From an uncultured Sphingomonas sp. (GTDB lineage Bacteria; Pseudomonadota; Alphaproteobacteria; Sphingomonadales; Sphingomonadaceae): 64,000 bases of DNA. The notes under the pieces were generated by a model. It had not been told where the DNA came from. It saw nothing but the letters and a program-made list of their open reading frames with translations, and did not search any database. Shown here one piece after another: positions 50,062 to 62,784 of this stretch. The stretch is taken from the NCBI RefSeq assembly GCF_913774285.1, contig NZ_CAJYHX010000004.1:1-64000 (forward strand), read 5' to 3'. A program made the translations under genes and the position numbers. The stretch's first letter is position 1. Each line of letters opens with the position of its first letter.

Positions 50062-50919
50062 ATGTCCGAAACCCCTGTAATCGATCGAGTCCGCGAGGAT
50101 GCGCTCCCCGGTGAGGAGCGCTCCCTCGATCCCAAGCCGCAGTGGCAGCCGCGCTATCGCGGATCGGATCGCCTGAAGGACAAGGTGGCCATCGTCACCG
50201 GCGCCGACAGCGGGATCGGCCGCGCGGTCGCCGCGCTCTACGCCCGCGAAGGCGCAGACGTCGCCATCGTCTATCTGAACGAGCATCAGGATGCCGAGGA
50301 CACCGCAGAGGCGGTCCGCGCCGAAGGTCGCCGCGCGATTACCATTGCTGGCGACGTAGGCGACAAGGCGTTCTGCGAAGAAGCCGTCCAGAAGGTGATC
50401 GCCGAGTTCGGCCGTATCGACATCCTCGTCAACAATGCCGGTGAGCAGCATCCCGACAAGGACATCACCGACATCACCGAGCAGCAGCTCCGCCGGACCT
50501 TCCAGACCAACATCTTCGGCATGTTCTTCATGATGCAGGCGGCCTCGCCGCACCTCAAAGAAGGCGCCGCGATCGTCAACTGCACCTCGGTGACGATGTA
50601 CCAGGGCGAGCCCGAGCTGCTCGACTATAGTTCCACCAAGGGCGCGATCACCGCCTTCACCCGCAGCCTGTCGATGAACCTGATCGAGAAGGGCATCCGC
50701 GTGAACGCAGTCGCGCCGGGCCCGATCTGGACGCCGCTCAATCCGAGCGGCGGCGCAAGCCCCGAGAAGCTGGAGCATTTCGGCAAGGACGTGCCGATGG
50801 GTCGCCCGGGCCAACCCAACGAAGTCGCCCCCGCCTTCCTGTTCCTCGCCTGCGAGGATTCGAGCTACATGTCGGGCCAGGTGCTCCACCCGAACGGCGG
50901 CACCGTCGTCAACGGCTGA
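50062..50919 (+). CDS. Short-chain dehydrogenase/reductase, general-stress type
   Basis: The 285-residue protein is an NAD(P)-dependent SDR. It has an N-terminal extension of about 35 residues (PGEERSLDPKPQWQPRYRGSDRLKDK) typical of the YhdF/YgjU-like stress SDRs, then TGADSGIG for the nucleotide, NNAG, the catalytic Ser in VNCTS, and YSSTK with the active Tyr and Lys, then PGPIWTPL. It ends YMSGQVLHPNGGTVVNG. ATG 50062 sits 8 nt after AGGAG. An EcfG-like promoter precedes it, matching the general-stress behaviour of relatives. The substrate is unknown. Confidence 0.93.
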   Translation: MSETPVIDRVREDALPGEERSLDPKPQWQPRYRGSDRLKDKVAIVTGADSGIGRAVAALYAREGADVAIVYLNEHQDAEDTAEAVRAEGRRAITIAGDVGDKAFCEEAVQKVIAEFGRIDILVNNAGEQHPDKDITDITEQQLRRTFQTNIFGMFFMMQAASPHLKEGAAIVNCTSVTMYQGEPELLDYSSTKGAITAFTRSLSMNLIEKGIRVNAVAPGPIWTPLNPSGGASPEKLEHFGKDVPMGRPGQPNEVAPAFLFLACEDSSYMSGQVLHPNGGTVVNG

Positions 50920-50926
50920 ACGCGCG

Positions 50927-50951
50927 CCGCGCCGGTCTCAGACCGGCGCGG
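50927..50951. terminator. Bidirectional hairpin between convergent SDR and PEBP genes
   Basis: CCGCGCCGGTCT and AGACCGGCGCGG are inverted copies around a central C (50927-50938 / 50940-50951), covering the PEBP stop codon. It is a strong GC stem without a U-run on either side. Confidence 0.6.
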
Positions 50952-51552
50952 TCTCGCCGACCAATCCGGTGGGCGCCTCCTCGCCGCGCGAATACACGCC
51001 GGTGAGCAGCCCGGCGGCGAGCACATGCCCCGCCATCGCCTTCACCAGCGCGCTGCGCCCAGGATTGTCCCCGATCTCGCAACCGCCGCCGAGCGCGAAC
51101 AGCTGGAAGGCATAATTGTGCGGCCCATGGCCGGTCGGCGGATCGGGCGGCAACCAGCCCTCGCCGAGATAGCTGTTGCGGCCGACATCCCTGCCCTCGG
51201 CATCACCCGCACCGTCCGCCCGGATCGCACCTTCCTTGAGGTCGCCATCGACCGGCAGCCCCCAGACGACGGCATGCACCAGCGGCTGCGGCGCAGGCGC
51301 ATCCGGATCCTCGACGATCAGCGCGAGGCATTCGGTGCCTTCGGGCACGCCCGTCCAGAACAAGGGCGGCGAGACGCCCTCGCCATCGGCGGTGAAGCGT
51401 TCGGGCAGGCGGCCCCCGTTCGCGAAAGCCGGGCTGGCGAGGTGGAGCACCTCGAAGCTGCCGAGTTCGGGCTGGACGATCGCCAGCTTGTTGGCGCCGG
51501 CGCGCAGGCCCTTCAGCGCGCTTCCCAGCCAATGCGGTACATGTTCGAGCAT
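50938..51552 (-). CDS. YbhB/YbcL family (PEBP-like) protein
   Basis: The 204-residue phosphatidylethanolamine-binding-like protein has FTADGEGVSPPLFWTGVPEGTECLALIVEDPDAP and then HAVVWGLP, with the DPDAP ligand loop, followed by GPHNYAFQLFAL, the GxHxY signature. ATG 51552 has GGGAGAGAG upstream. No signal peptide is seen, so it is cytoplasmic, in contrast to periplasmic YbcL. Ligand and role are unknown; relatives may bind phosphorylated ligands or inhibit kinases. Confidence 0.92.
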   Translation of the reverse strand: MLEHVPHWLGSALKGLRAGANKLAIVQPELGSFEVLHLASPAFANGGRLPERFTADGEGVSPPLFWTGVPEGTECLALIVEDPDAPAPQPLVHAVVWGLPVDGDLKEGAIRADGAGDAEGRDVGRNSYLGEGWLPPDPPTGHGPHNYAFQLFALGGGCEIGDNPGRSALVKAMAGHVLAAGLLTGVYSRGEEAPTGLVGETAPV

Positions 51553-51608
51553 CGCGGACTCTCTCCCGTTTGGCAGCCAAACGCGCCGGGCCCCGCGATT
51601 ATCCCGCG

Positions 51609-52280
51609 TTAGAGGTCCAGCTTCTCGTAATCGGCCGGCGGCGTGATTCCCTCCATCCGCTCGGCGAGCAGCTGGCGGAAGCTCGGGCGGCTCTTCATCC
51701 CGATATACCAGCGCTTGGCGAGCTCGTGGCTCTTCCAGTCGATGCCGCCCAGATAATCGGCGACCGAAATCTGCGCCGCCGCGGTGATGTCGGCAAGGCT
51801 CATCGTCGCACCCGCCAGCCAGGTGCGGTGATCGAGCAGATAGTCGATGTAATCGAGATGGCCGACCGCGGCCTTCATCGCGTCGCGCAGCACCTTGGCA
51901 TCGGGCGGCTGGCGATAGACGATGCGTTTGATCATCCGCTCGTGTAGCAGCGGCGCGGTGATATCACTGTAGAAGTTGTTGTCGAACCACACCACCAGCC
52001 TGCGAATCTCGGCGCGGTCCACCGCCGAGCCGTTGAGCAGCGCGTTCTTGCTCACCGTCTCCTCGAAGAACTCGCAGATCACGGTGGAGTCGATCAGCGT
52101 CACATGGCGCTCGGCGTCGATCATCACCGGGGTCTGGCCGGTGGGGTTGAGGTCGAGAAACTCGTCGCGGCGCTGCCAGGGCGATTCGCGCACCGGCTCA
52201 TAGGCGATGCCCTTCTCGCCCAGCAGGAGCCGGACCTTGCGCGAAAAGGGACAGAGCGGAAATTGAAGGAGCTGCCACAT
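51609..52280 (-). CDS. fzlA: FzlA-like glutathione-S-transferase-fold FtsZ-binding protein
   Basis: The 223-residue protein is a two-domain GST fold. The N-terminal thioredoxin-like domain reads LLQFPLCPFSRKVRLLLGEKGI and FLDLNPTGQTPVMID; the helical C-terminal domain has VVWFDNNFYSDITAPLLHERMIKR and RTWLAGATMSLADI. The tail TPPADYEKLDL resembles the conserved C-terminal tail of FzlA, the alphaproteobacterial GST-like protein that bundles FtsZ and controls constriction. That likeness and the CPFSRKVR segment favour FzlA over a metabolic GST, but this comes from remembered family features. ATG 52280 is chosen; an in-frame ATG at 52292 is possible. Confidence 0.75.
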   Translation of the reverse strand: MWQLLQFPLCPFSRKVRLLLGEKGIAYEPVRESPWQRRDEFLDLNPTGQTPVMIDAERHVTLIDSTVICEFFEETVSKNALLNGSAVDRAEIRRLVVWFDNNFYSDITAPLLHERMIKRIVYRQPPDAKVLRDAMKAAVGHLDYIDYLLDHRTWLAGATMSLADITAAAQISVADYLGGIDWKSHELAKRWYIGMKSRPSFRQLLAERMEGITPPADYEKLDL

Positions 52281-52339
52281 GGGGAAAGCCATAAGCAGCG
52301 GAAATGGGACGGGGAAGACTCGTTGTAGCGCGGGCAGCA

Positions 52340-52367
52340 ATTCTATATTTTGAGAAGCATTCTAGAA
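52340..52367. promoter_or_regulatory. Possible vapBC operator
   Basis: ATTCTA occurs at 52340-52345 and 52359-52364; the second copy is part of the palindrome TTCTAGAA (52360-52367). The stretch is AT-rich and ends 13 nt before the vapB ATG, where a VapBC complex would be expected to autoregulate. No protein-binding evidence. Confidence 0.35.
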
Positions 52368-52379
52368 CGGAGCCGCACC

Positions 52380-52652
52380 ATGGCGCTCAGCATCAAGGAC
52401 GAAGAAACCGACCGGCTGGTGCGCCGCTACGCCCGCGCCAAGGGGGTGAGCTATACTACCGCGATCAAGCTGGCGGTGAGCGATGCCCTGCGCCGCAGTG
52501 GCGAGCCGGTCGCCGATCCGGATGTGGAGCAGCGCCTCGCCGACTATCGCGCGGTGGCGCGAGAGGTGCGCCAGGCCTATGCCGCGATGCCGACGCTCGA
52601 TCCGCGTGATCCGGACGCGATGCTGTACGACAAGGACGGCCTGCCCAAGTGA
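52380..52652 (+). CDS. vapB: VapB-type antitoxin
   Basis: 90 residues. The N-terminus MALSIKDEETDRLVRRYARAKGVSYTTAIKLAVSDALRR forms a ribbon-helix-helix-like DNA-binding and dimerisation segment of the Rv0623/PSK antitoxin group. The C-terminal half (YRAVAREVRQAYAAMPTLDPRDPDAMLYDKDGLPK) would wrap and inhibit the PIN toxin; the final D-P-D-x-x-L-Y-D-x-x-G-L-P pattern is typical. GGAG lies 8 nt before the ATG. The stop overlaps the vapC start by 4 nt (GTGA). Confidence 0.9.
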   Translation: MALSIKDEETDRLVRRYARAKGVSYTTAIKLAVSDALRRSGEPVADPDVEQRLADYRAVAREVRQAYAAMPTLDPRDPDAMLYDKDGLPK

Positions 52653-53038
52653 TCGCGATCGATATCTCGGCGCTGATGGCCATCTTGCAGGACGAAGCCG
52701 AAGCCGAGACATTCCTCCGCGCCATCGCCACGCCGGATCGCGTGCTTCTCGGCGCGCCGACCGCGTTCGAGTTCCGGCTGGTGGTGCTGCGGCAGAAAGG
52801 GCCGAGCTTCCTGCCGTCCGCCGAACGGCTGCTGCGATTGCCGACGATCGAGACCGTGCCCTGGACCGAAGACCATGGACGCATCGCGATCGAGGCGCTG
52901 GCCCGCTTCGGCGGCCGCCCCGCCCGGCTCAACTATGGCAACTGCATCGCCTATGCGGTGGCGGCACTTGCGGACTGCCCGCTGCTCTTCAAGGGCGACG
53001 ACTTCCGCCACACGGACGTGGTCGCCGCCCTCGATTGA
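52649..53038 (+). CDS. vapC: VapC-type PIN-domain ribonuclease toxin
   Basis: The 129-residue PIN domain starts at GTG 52649. Acidic active-site residues are Asp5 in IAIDISALMAIL, Glu in PTAFEFRLVV and an Asp in the C-terminal LLFKGDDFRHTDV. NYGNCIAYAVAALADCPLLF is the usual central motif, with Asn where many VapC have an acidic residue (family LNFGDC becomes LNYGNC). That D to N change at a normally acidic metal-ligand position could lower activity. It is convergent with gltB, 3 nt apart. Confidence 0.9.
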   Translation: MIAIDISALMAILQDEAEAETFLRAIATPDRVLLGAPTAFEFRLVVLRQKGPSFLPSAERLLRLPTIETVPWTEDHGRIAIEALARFGGRPARLNYGNCIAYAVAALADCPLLFKGDDFRHTDVVAALD

Positions 53039-53041
53039 GCC

Positions 53042-57562
<4,521 letters not shown>

Positions 57563-57608
57563 GGTCTTCCTCGATCTTCGTTCGCGCGTCCTCGGGGGGA
57601 TGCGGTGC

Positions 57609-58337
57609 TTACTTCTTGGCGGGCTGCTCGGCCTTGGGTCCGAGCAGCTTCAGGATCTTCTCGCGCTGCTCGGGCGTCAGATCCTCGGGCTTGCGCGGCG
57701 GCGGCAGGTCCTTGGTGCCGGCTTGGGCGGCCTGCACCAGCGCCGGCATCTGCTGCATGATCTGAGGCATCGCTTCCGCCATGGCTTGGGTCATGTCCGG
57801 GCCCATCATCAGCTCCATCGAGCTGCGCGCATAATGGCTTCCCGCCGGCGTCGCGAAGAAGCGCTGGAGGTCCTGCAGCTCGGGCAGCGTATATTCGCGG
57901 GCGTACGCCCGGGCGAGCGCGACGCGCACCTTGGGCTCGAGCGTGGACATCAGCTTGCCCATCTCGCCCATCATCGAGCGCATCATCCGCTGCTGGCGTT
58001 CCTTCCAATAGGGATCGTAAATCTCCATCAGCTCACGCAGCGTGGTCTGGCCGAGCGCGGCGACGTCCTGCTCGCTCATCCCGCCCATCTGCGCGAAGTC
58101 GCGCATCGGGATCTCCGCGGCGGAGCCGACCATCGATTCCATCATGCGGTTGAAATTCTCGCCCATCATCCGCTGGTACATGCCCTGCGGGATCAGCTTG
58201 TCGGCCAGCTCGCGCGCGACCGCGAGGCGTGCGGGATCGGGCGCGGCAGTCGGCGGTGCCGAGGCGACGGGCTGGGTCTGCGCCAATGCGGGCGTGGCGA
58301 CAAGCGCGAGCGCTAGGCCGGCAAGAACCGGACGCAT
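57609..58337 (-). CDS. DUF2059-type exported protein
   Basis: 242 residues with a signal peptide (MRPVLAGLALALVATPALA). The mature part is helical and Met-rich (NFNRMMESMVGS, RQQRMMRSMMGEMGKLMSTLEP), with ALARAYAREYTLPELQDLQRFFATPAGSHYARSSMELM matching the DUF2059 core (F-x-x-T/S-P-x-G). It ends in a Pro/Lys-rich tail. The ATG overlaps the preceding gene's stop by one base (TGATG). Function unknown. It sits 46 nt before gltB. Confidence 0.85.
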   Translation of the reverse strand: MRPVLAGLALALVATPALAQTQPVASAPPTAAPDPARLAVARELADKLIPQGMYQRMMGENFNRMMESMVGSAAEIPMRDFAQMGGMSEQDVAALGQTTLRELMEIYDPYWKERQQRMMRSMMGEMGKLMSTLEPKVRVALARAYAREYTLPELQDLQRFFATPAGSHYARSSMELMMGPDMTQAMAEAMPQIMQQMPALVQAAQAGTKDLPPPRKPEDLTPEQREKILKLLGPKAEQPAKK

Positions 58338-59020
58338 CACTTCGCCTTCGCCAAGAACTCGGCCTCGGCCGCCGATCGTGCCGCGGCCAGCGCCGGACCA
58401 TTCGCCTTGCTGAGCTGGGCGCCCCATGCCCTGCTGACTTCTGTGACCTTGGCGTTCACCAGTGGCATCTTCTTCGCTGCCGAACTTTGGCCGAAGGCCG
58501 TGATCGCAGGATAGTCTTCGGCAGTCAGATTGGCCACGGCCGCCTGGACCGCGATCTTCTGTCCTTCCTCGGCGCTGGTTGCGCCCTTTTCCCCGAGGGC
58601 GGCATTTGCGCGTGCCCGCATCTTCACGCCTGTGGGGCTTTCGAAGAAGGTGATGGTATCGACGATCTCTTGCGGCTCGAGCTCGTCGCGCACCACCTGC
58701 GCCAGCTGCTCCCGCAGGCTGGGCAGGTCGGCAGTCGCCAGCCGGGCCACTGCCTGCGAAACGCGATCGGCGACGAATTCCTGCATGCCGGGATGCGCTT
58801 CATAGCGTGCCTTGGCCTCGGCGTTCGCGGCCAGTCCCGCCGCGAATGCCGGGCGGAAGCCGGCGCCGATCAGCGTCGGGATCTGCGCCTCGGGAATGAG
58901 CAGGCTCGCCAGCTTCAGCGCGTCCCCCGCCTGAGGGGCGTGCGTCTCCGGGGAAGGCTGCGCGAGGGCGATGCCCGGCGAGGCGAGCGCCATCAGCAGC
59001 GCGGCAGCGAGCGCCTTCAT
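58337..59020 (-). CDS. DUF2059-like exported protein (second copy)
   Basis: 227 residues with a signal peptide (MKALAAALLMALASPGIALA). VVRDELEPQEIVDTITFFESPTGVKMRARANAAL is the DUF2059-type core, like its downstream neighbour, with which it shares overall layout but little sequence. It lacks the Met-rich helices. It overlaps gltD by 4 nt (ATGA) and the next gene by 1 nt, so the pair is locked into the gltD-gltB cluster. Function unknown. Confidence 0.82.
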   Translation of the reverse strand: MKALAAALLMALASPGIALAQPSPETHAPQAGDALKLASLLIPEAQIPTLIGAGFRPAFAAGLAANAEAKARYEAHPGMQEFVADRVSQAVARLATADLPSLREQLAQVVRDELEPQEIVDTITFFESPTGVKMRARANAALGEKGATSAEEGQKIAVQAAVANLTAEDYPAITAFGQSSAAKKMPLVNAKVTEVSRAWGAQLSKANGPALAAARSAAEAEFLAKAK

Positions 59021-60477
59021 GCCAGGCTCGCCGCACGCGCGGCCGCGACGGGTGCCTTGGTGTGCGCCTTCATCCACGCATGCATGTGCGCGGCCACATC
59101 GCGGCCGTCGCGGATCGCCCAGACGACCAGGCTCGCGCCGCGGACGATGTCGCCGGCGGCGAACACGCCGTCCATGCTGGTCATCATCGTCTTGCCGTCG
59201 GTGCGCAGCGTGCCCCAGCGGGTGACGCCCAGTTCCTCGGCGCCGAACAGCTTGGGCAGGTCCTCGGGCTCGAAGCCCAGCGCCTTGATGACGAGGTCGG
59301 CCGGCATCTGCAGCGCACCGCCCGGATCGACTTCGGGCGCGCGGCGGCCCGAGGCGTCGGGCGCGCCGAGGCGCATCCTGGAGGCGCGCACGCCGCTCAC
59401 CTGCTCGGTGCCTTCGAAGGCTTCCGGCGCGGACAGCCAGACGAATTCGACGCCTTCCTCCTCGGCATTGGCGACCTCGCGCTGCGAGCCCGGCATGTTC
59501 GCCCGGTCGCGGCGATAGAGGCACTTCACCGAAGCCGCGCCCTGGCGGATCGCGGTGCGCACGCAGTCCATCGCCGTATCGCCGCCGCCGACCACCACGA
59601 CATGCTTGCCCAGCGCGTTGAGGCTGCCATCGTCATAGGCCGGCACCGCGTCGCCGAAATTCTTCCGGTTCGACGCGGTCAGATAGTCGAGCGCGTCGAC
59701 CACGCCCTTGGTGCCGACGCCCGGCGCCTTGATCGCCCGCGCCTTGTAGACGCCGGTGGCGATCAGGATCGAATCGTGGCGCTGGCGGAGCGCGCCCAGC
59801 GTCGCGTCGCGGCCGACCTCGAAATTGCGGTGGAAGACGATGCCCGCCTTCTCGAGCCGGTCGACGCGGCGCATCACCACGTCCTTCTCCAGCTTGAAGC
59901 CGGGGATGCCATAGGTGAGCAGCCCGCCCGAGCGATCGTAGCGATCGTAGACGTGCACGGCATAGCCATAGCCGCGCAGATATTCGGCGGCGGCAAGGCC
60001 GGCGGGCCCCGCGCCGATGATTCCGACCGACTGGCCCCGGTCGCGCCCGACCTGCACCGGCTCCACCCAGCCCTCGGCCCAGGCGGTATCGGTGATGAAC
60101 TTCTCGACCGAGCCGATCGTAACCGACCCATGGCCGGAGAATTCGATCACGCAATTGCCTTCGCACAGCCGGTCCTGCGGGCAGATGCGGCCGCAGATCT
60201 CGGGCATGGTCGAGGTGCTGTTGGAGAGCTGGTACGCCTCCTGCAGCCGCCCCTCGGCGGTCAGGCGCAGCCAGTCCGGAATATGGTTATGGAGCGGGCA
60301 GTGCACCGAACAATAGGGCACGCCGCACTGGCTGCAGCGGCCTGCCTGCGATTCCGCATCGGGCACCGCATAGCGTTCCGCGATCTCGCGAAAGTCTTCC
60401 GCACGCAGCTCGGCGGGGCGCTTTGCCGGGTACGCCTGCGGGCGCCCGACGAATTTGAGCATGGGATCGTCAGCCAT
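59017..60477 (-). CDS. gltD: Glutamate synthase (NADPH) small subunit
   Basis: The 486-residue FAD/NADPH protein feeds electrons to GltB. N-terminal iron-sulfur cysteines lie in CSQCGVPYCSVHCPLHNHIPDW and CGRICPQDRLCEGNC. The FAD site is GAGPAGLAAAEYL; NADPH binding is GGGDTAMDCVRTAIRQGA; DGVFAAGDIVRGASLVVWAIRDGRD is the usual C-terminal FAD segment. It is the first gene of the cluster; AT-rich sequence at 60478-60599 should hold the promoter. The order gltD then gltB with two genes between is unusual, since the subunits are normally adjacent. Confidence 0.97.
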   Translation of the reverse strand: MADDPMLKFVGRPQAYPAKRPAELRAEDFREIAERYAVPDAESQAGRCSQCGVPYCSVHCPLHNHIPDWLRLTAEGRLQEAYQLSNSTSTMPEICGRICPQDRLCEGNCVIEFSGHGSVTIGSVEKFITDTAWAEGWVEPVQVGRDRGQSVGIIGAGPAGLAAAEYLRGYGYAVHVYDRYDRSGGLLTYGIPGFKLEKDVVMRRVDRLEKAGIVFHRNFEVGRDATLGALRQRHDSILIATGVYKARAIKAPGVGTKGVVDALDYLTASNRKNFGDAVPAYDDGSLNALGKHVVVVGGGDTAMDCVRTAIRQGAASVKCLYRRDRANMPGSQREVANAEEEGVEFVWLSAPEAFEGTEQVSGVRASRMRLGAPDASGRRAPEVDPGGALQMPADLVIKALGFEPEDLPKLFGAEELGVTRWGTLRTDGKTMMTSMDGVFAAGDIVRGASLVVWAIRDGRDVAAHMHAWMKAHTKAPVAAARAASLA

Positions 60478-60599
60478 GCCGCTCCCCTACAGGAGAGCAG
60501 CAGAGCAATAAAGACAGCAATACTTACCTATATGGGTTCATAACCGGTATTTTAGCCGTCGAGGCACAAAAATCCGCACCGCAAAGGTCCGTATCGGCC

Positions 60600-61406
60600 T
60601 TATCGCATGGATAGCCAAATCAGCGCGGCCGTTCCCGCAACAATACGATAGAGCGCGAAGGGCATGAAGCCATGCTTGCTCACGATCCCCACGAACCACT
60701 TGATCACCGCCAGCGCGACGACGAACGCGACGACGAATCCGACGCCGATCTCGCCCCAGCCCACGCCGCTCGTCGCCAGCATCTCGCGATTCTTAAGCAG
60801 CTCGAGCGCGGTGGCGCCGAGCATCGTCGGGATGGCGAGGAAGAAGCTGAACTCCGCCGCCGTCCGCCGCTCGACGCCCAGCGACAAGGCGCCCATGATC
60901 GTCGCGCCCGAGCGGCTGACGCCGGGCACCATCGCCAGGCACTGGACGAAGCCGATGCCGAGCACGCGCACCACCGGGATCTCGGCAATACCGTGGATCG
61001 TCGCGGACTTGACCAGCCGCTCGATGACGAGGATCGCGACGCCGCCGACGATCAGCGCCCAGGCAACCACCTTGGGCGCGCCGAGCAGCGCCTCGATATG
61101 CTTGTGGAGCGCGAGGCCGATCACCGCCGCGGGGATGAACGCGATCAGCAGGTTGCGCACGAAGCGCAGCGAGACGGGATTGAGCTTGAGCAGCCCGTCG
61201 AGCACCGCCCAGAAGGTGCGCCAATAGAGCACCACCACCGCTAGGATCGCGCCCAGCTGGATGACGACGTTGAACATCGCCCAGCGCGCCGAATCATAGC
61301 CCATCAGCTCGCTGGCGAGGATCAGGTGCCCGGTCGAGGAGACCGGCAGGAATTCGGTAACGCCTTCGACGATGCCGAGCAGGATCGCCACCAGCAGCGT
61401 GGTCAT
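60600..61406 (-). CDS. uppP: Undecaprenyl-diphosphatase
   Basis: A 268-residue inner membrane protein with about eight hydrophobic segments. Catalytic motifs are EGVTEFLPVSSTGHLIL (residues about 13-30) and PGVSRSGATIMGALSLG. It recycles undecaprenyl diphosphate to the monophosphate carrier for peptidoglycan and glycan synthesis, and gives bacitracin tolerance (BacA). ATG 61406 has GAAGGAG upstream. It lies 68 nt after an NDUFA9-like gene on the same strand. Confidence 0.97.
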   Translation of the reverse strand: MTTLLVAILLGIVEGVTEFLPVSSTGHLILASELMGYDSARWAMFNVVIQLGAILAVVVLYWRTFWAVLDGLLKLNPVSLRFVRNLLIAFIPAAVIGLALHKHIEALLGAPKVVAWALIVGGVAILVIERLVKSATIHGIAEIPVVRVLGIGFVQCLAMVPGVSRSGATIMGALSLGVERRTAAEFSFFLAIPTMLGATALELLKNREMLATSGVGWGEIGVGFVVAFVVALAVIKWFVGIVSKHGFMPFALYRIVAGTAALIWLSMR

Positions 61407-61474
61407 GGAAAGGCTCCTTCAAGGGGTCGCGCCGGGCGACCCCCTGCAAGGCGCCGCCCGGCAGGGGGAATGGA

Positions 61475-62410
61475 TCAGGCGGTCGCGCGGAAGCGGCTGA
61501 AGCGGCCCGCCTGGCGGAAGCGCACCAGCCAGCTCGGCGCCACCGTCGCCATCGGCGTCGGCTGCACGCCCAGCGCGGCGAGGCCCTCGGCACCGGCCGG
61601 CACGACATTGTCGGCCTGCAGCATCGCAAACTGGTCGCGCGTGATCGGCGTGCCGGGCAGCGACGCAATCAGGCCTGCCAGCGAATCGGGCAGTTCGACG
61701 AAGTGCGGCTTGCGGCCGATCGCACCGGCGATCCAGTGGAGCAGCGCCGACATGCTCAGCACGTCCGGGCCGCCCAGCGTATAGGTCTTGCCGCCGTGGG
61801 CCGCCGGGTCAGCGAGCGCCGCCGTCACCGCCTGCGCGACGTCGGCCACGAACACCGGCTGGAACTTGGTCTCGCCGCGCACGACGGGGACGATGTTCAG
61901 CGGCGCGCCCGCGATCATGCCGGCGAAGCGGTTCACGAACGCATCCTCGCGCCCGAAGACGATCGAGGGGCGCAGGATCGTCGCACCGGGGAAGGCGGCG
62001 AGCACGGCCTGCTCACCCGCCGCCTTGCTGCGGCCATAGCCGGAGGGCGAGTTCGCGTCGGCACCGATCGCCGAGATGTGCACCAGCGCCCCGGCGCCAG
62101 CCGCCTTCGCCGCTTCGGCGACGTTGCGCGCGCCCTGGACATGGACCTTGTCGAAATCGCCGGCGAGGATGCCGACGAAGTTCACCACCGCATCGCTGCC
62201 CTGCAGCGCGCGGGCGAGCGTCTCGGGCTTGGTGATGTCGCCGACGACGAGCTGGGTCTGGCCCAGATTGCCCTGGGTCTTGAGGAACCAGGCGTCGCGG
62301 GGCTTGCGCTCGACGACGCGGACGCGCGCGCCGGCGGCGAGCAGCTCCTGCGCCACGTAGCGGCCGAGGAAGCCCCCACCGCCGATCAGGGTTACCAGCC
62401 TGTCCTTCAT
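61475..62410 (-). CDS. NDUFA9-like NAD(P)-binding SDR, complex I associated type
   Basis: The 311-residue atypical short-chain dehydrogenase has LVTLIGGGGFLGRYVAQELLAAGARVRVVERKP (Rossmann motif G-x-x-G-x-x-G), VVGDITKPETLARALQGSDAVVNFVGIL, VHISAIGADANSPSGYGRSKAAGE with Y-x-x-x-K, and FQPVFVADVAQAV. This pattern matches the alphaproteobacterial homologues of mitochondrial NDUFA9, thought to help assemble or stabilise complex I and bind NADPH. Complex I genes are not in the window. ATG 62410 starts the Rossmann fold and is chosen over an upstream in-frame start. Confidence 0.88.
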   Translation of the reverse strand: MKDRLVTLIGGGGFLGRYVAQELLAAGARVRVVERKPRDAWFLKTQGNLGQTQLVVGDITKPETLARALQGSDAVVNFVGILAGDFDKVHVQGARNVAEAAKAAGAGALVHISAIGADANSPSGYGRSKAAGEQAVLAAFPGATILRPSIVFGREDAFVNRFAGMIAGAPLNIVPVVRGETKFQPVFVADVAQAVTAALADPAAHGGKTYTLGGPDVLSMSALLHWIAGAIGRKPHFVELPDSLAGLIASLPGTPITRDQFAMLQADNVVPAGAEGLAALGVQPTPMATVAPSWLVRFRQAGRFSRFRATA

Positions 62411-62554
62411 CTTCCGCCTCTTTGCCTCGCAAACGTGCGGCCCCAATGCCGTGTGGACGGCTAAACGGCAAGCGCGACGCGAAGTCCAATATTTTTCACA
62501 AAAAGTGTTTGACACCCCCCGCGAACCTCCACTAGAGGCGCCGGCCTACCCCGT

Positions 62555-62641
62555 GCCCAGATGGCGGAATTGGTAGACGCACCAGCTTCAGGTGCTGGCG
62601 ATCGCAAGGTCGTGGAGGTTCGAGTCCTCTTCTGGGCACCA
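62555..62641 (+). tRNA. tRNA-Leu (CAG)
   Basis: 87 nt with encoded CCA and a long variable arm. The acceptor GCCCAGA pairs with TCTGGGC, A73, CCA. The anticodon stem CCAGC/GCTGG encloses TTCAGGT, giving anticodon CAG (Leu, CTG). The D arm has GGCGGAATTGGTAGACGC and the T loop TTCGAGTC, both normal. It is divergent from the NDUFA9-like gene. Confidence 0.97.
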
Positions 62642-62744
62642 TTTTCCCCCGCTGGGGGGCGAAGGCCAAAATCCAGATCTACCAACGACGTAGCGCCGCA
62701 GTCTTGCGACTGGCGGCCCTTCGTCGCGTCCGGTGTAAATGCGC

Positions 62745-62774
62745 AAGGCCCCCGCACCGTTGGGTGCGAGGGCC
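62745..62774 (-). terminator. Hairpin after the proline-rich protein gene
   Basis: Arms GGCCCCCGCACC (62747-62758) and GGTGCGAGGGCC (62763-62774), one mismatch, short loop. On the minus strand it is followed by TTGCGCATTT, a weak U-rich tract. It lies 10 nt after the stop at 62785. Confidence 0.55.
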
Positions 62775-62784
62775 GGAGCGAGGC

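Noticed and set aside
61440..61468. CCCCCTGC/GCAGGGGG inverted repeat between uppP and the NDUFA9-like gene
   Set aside because: The loop is 13 nt and no U-run follows on the minus strand, so calling it a terminator is not justified.
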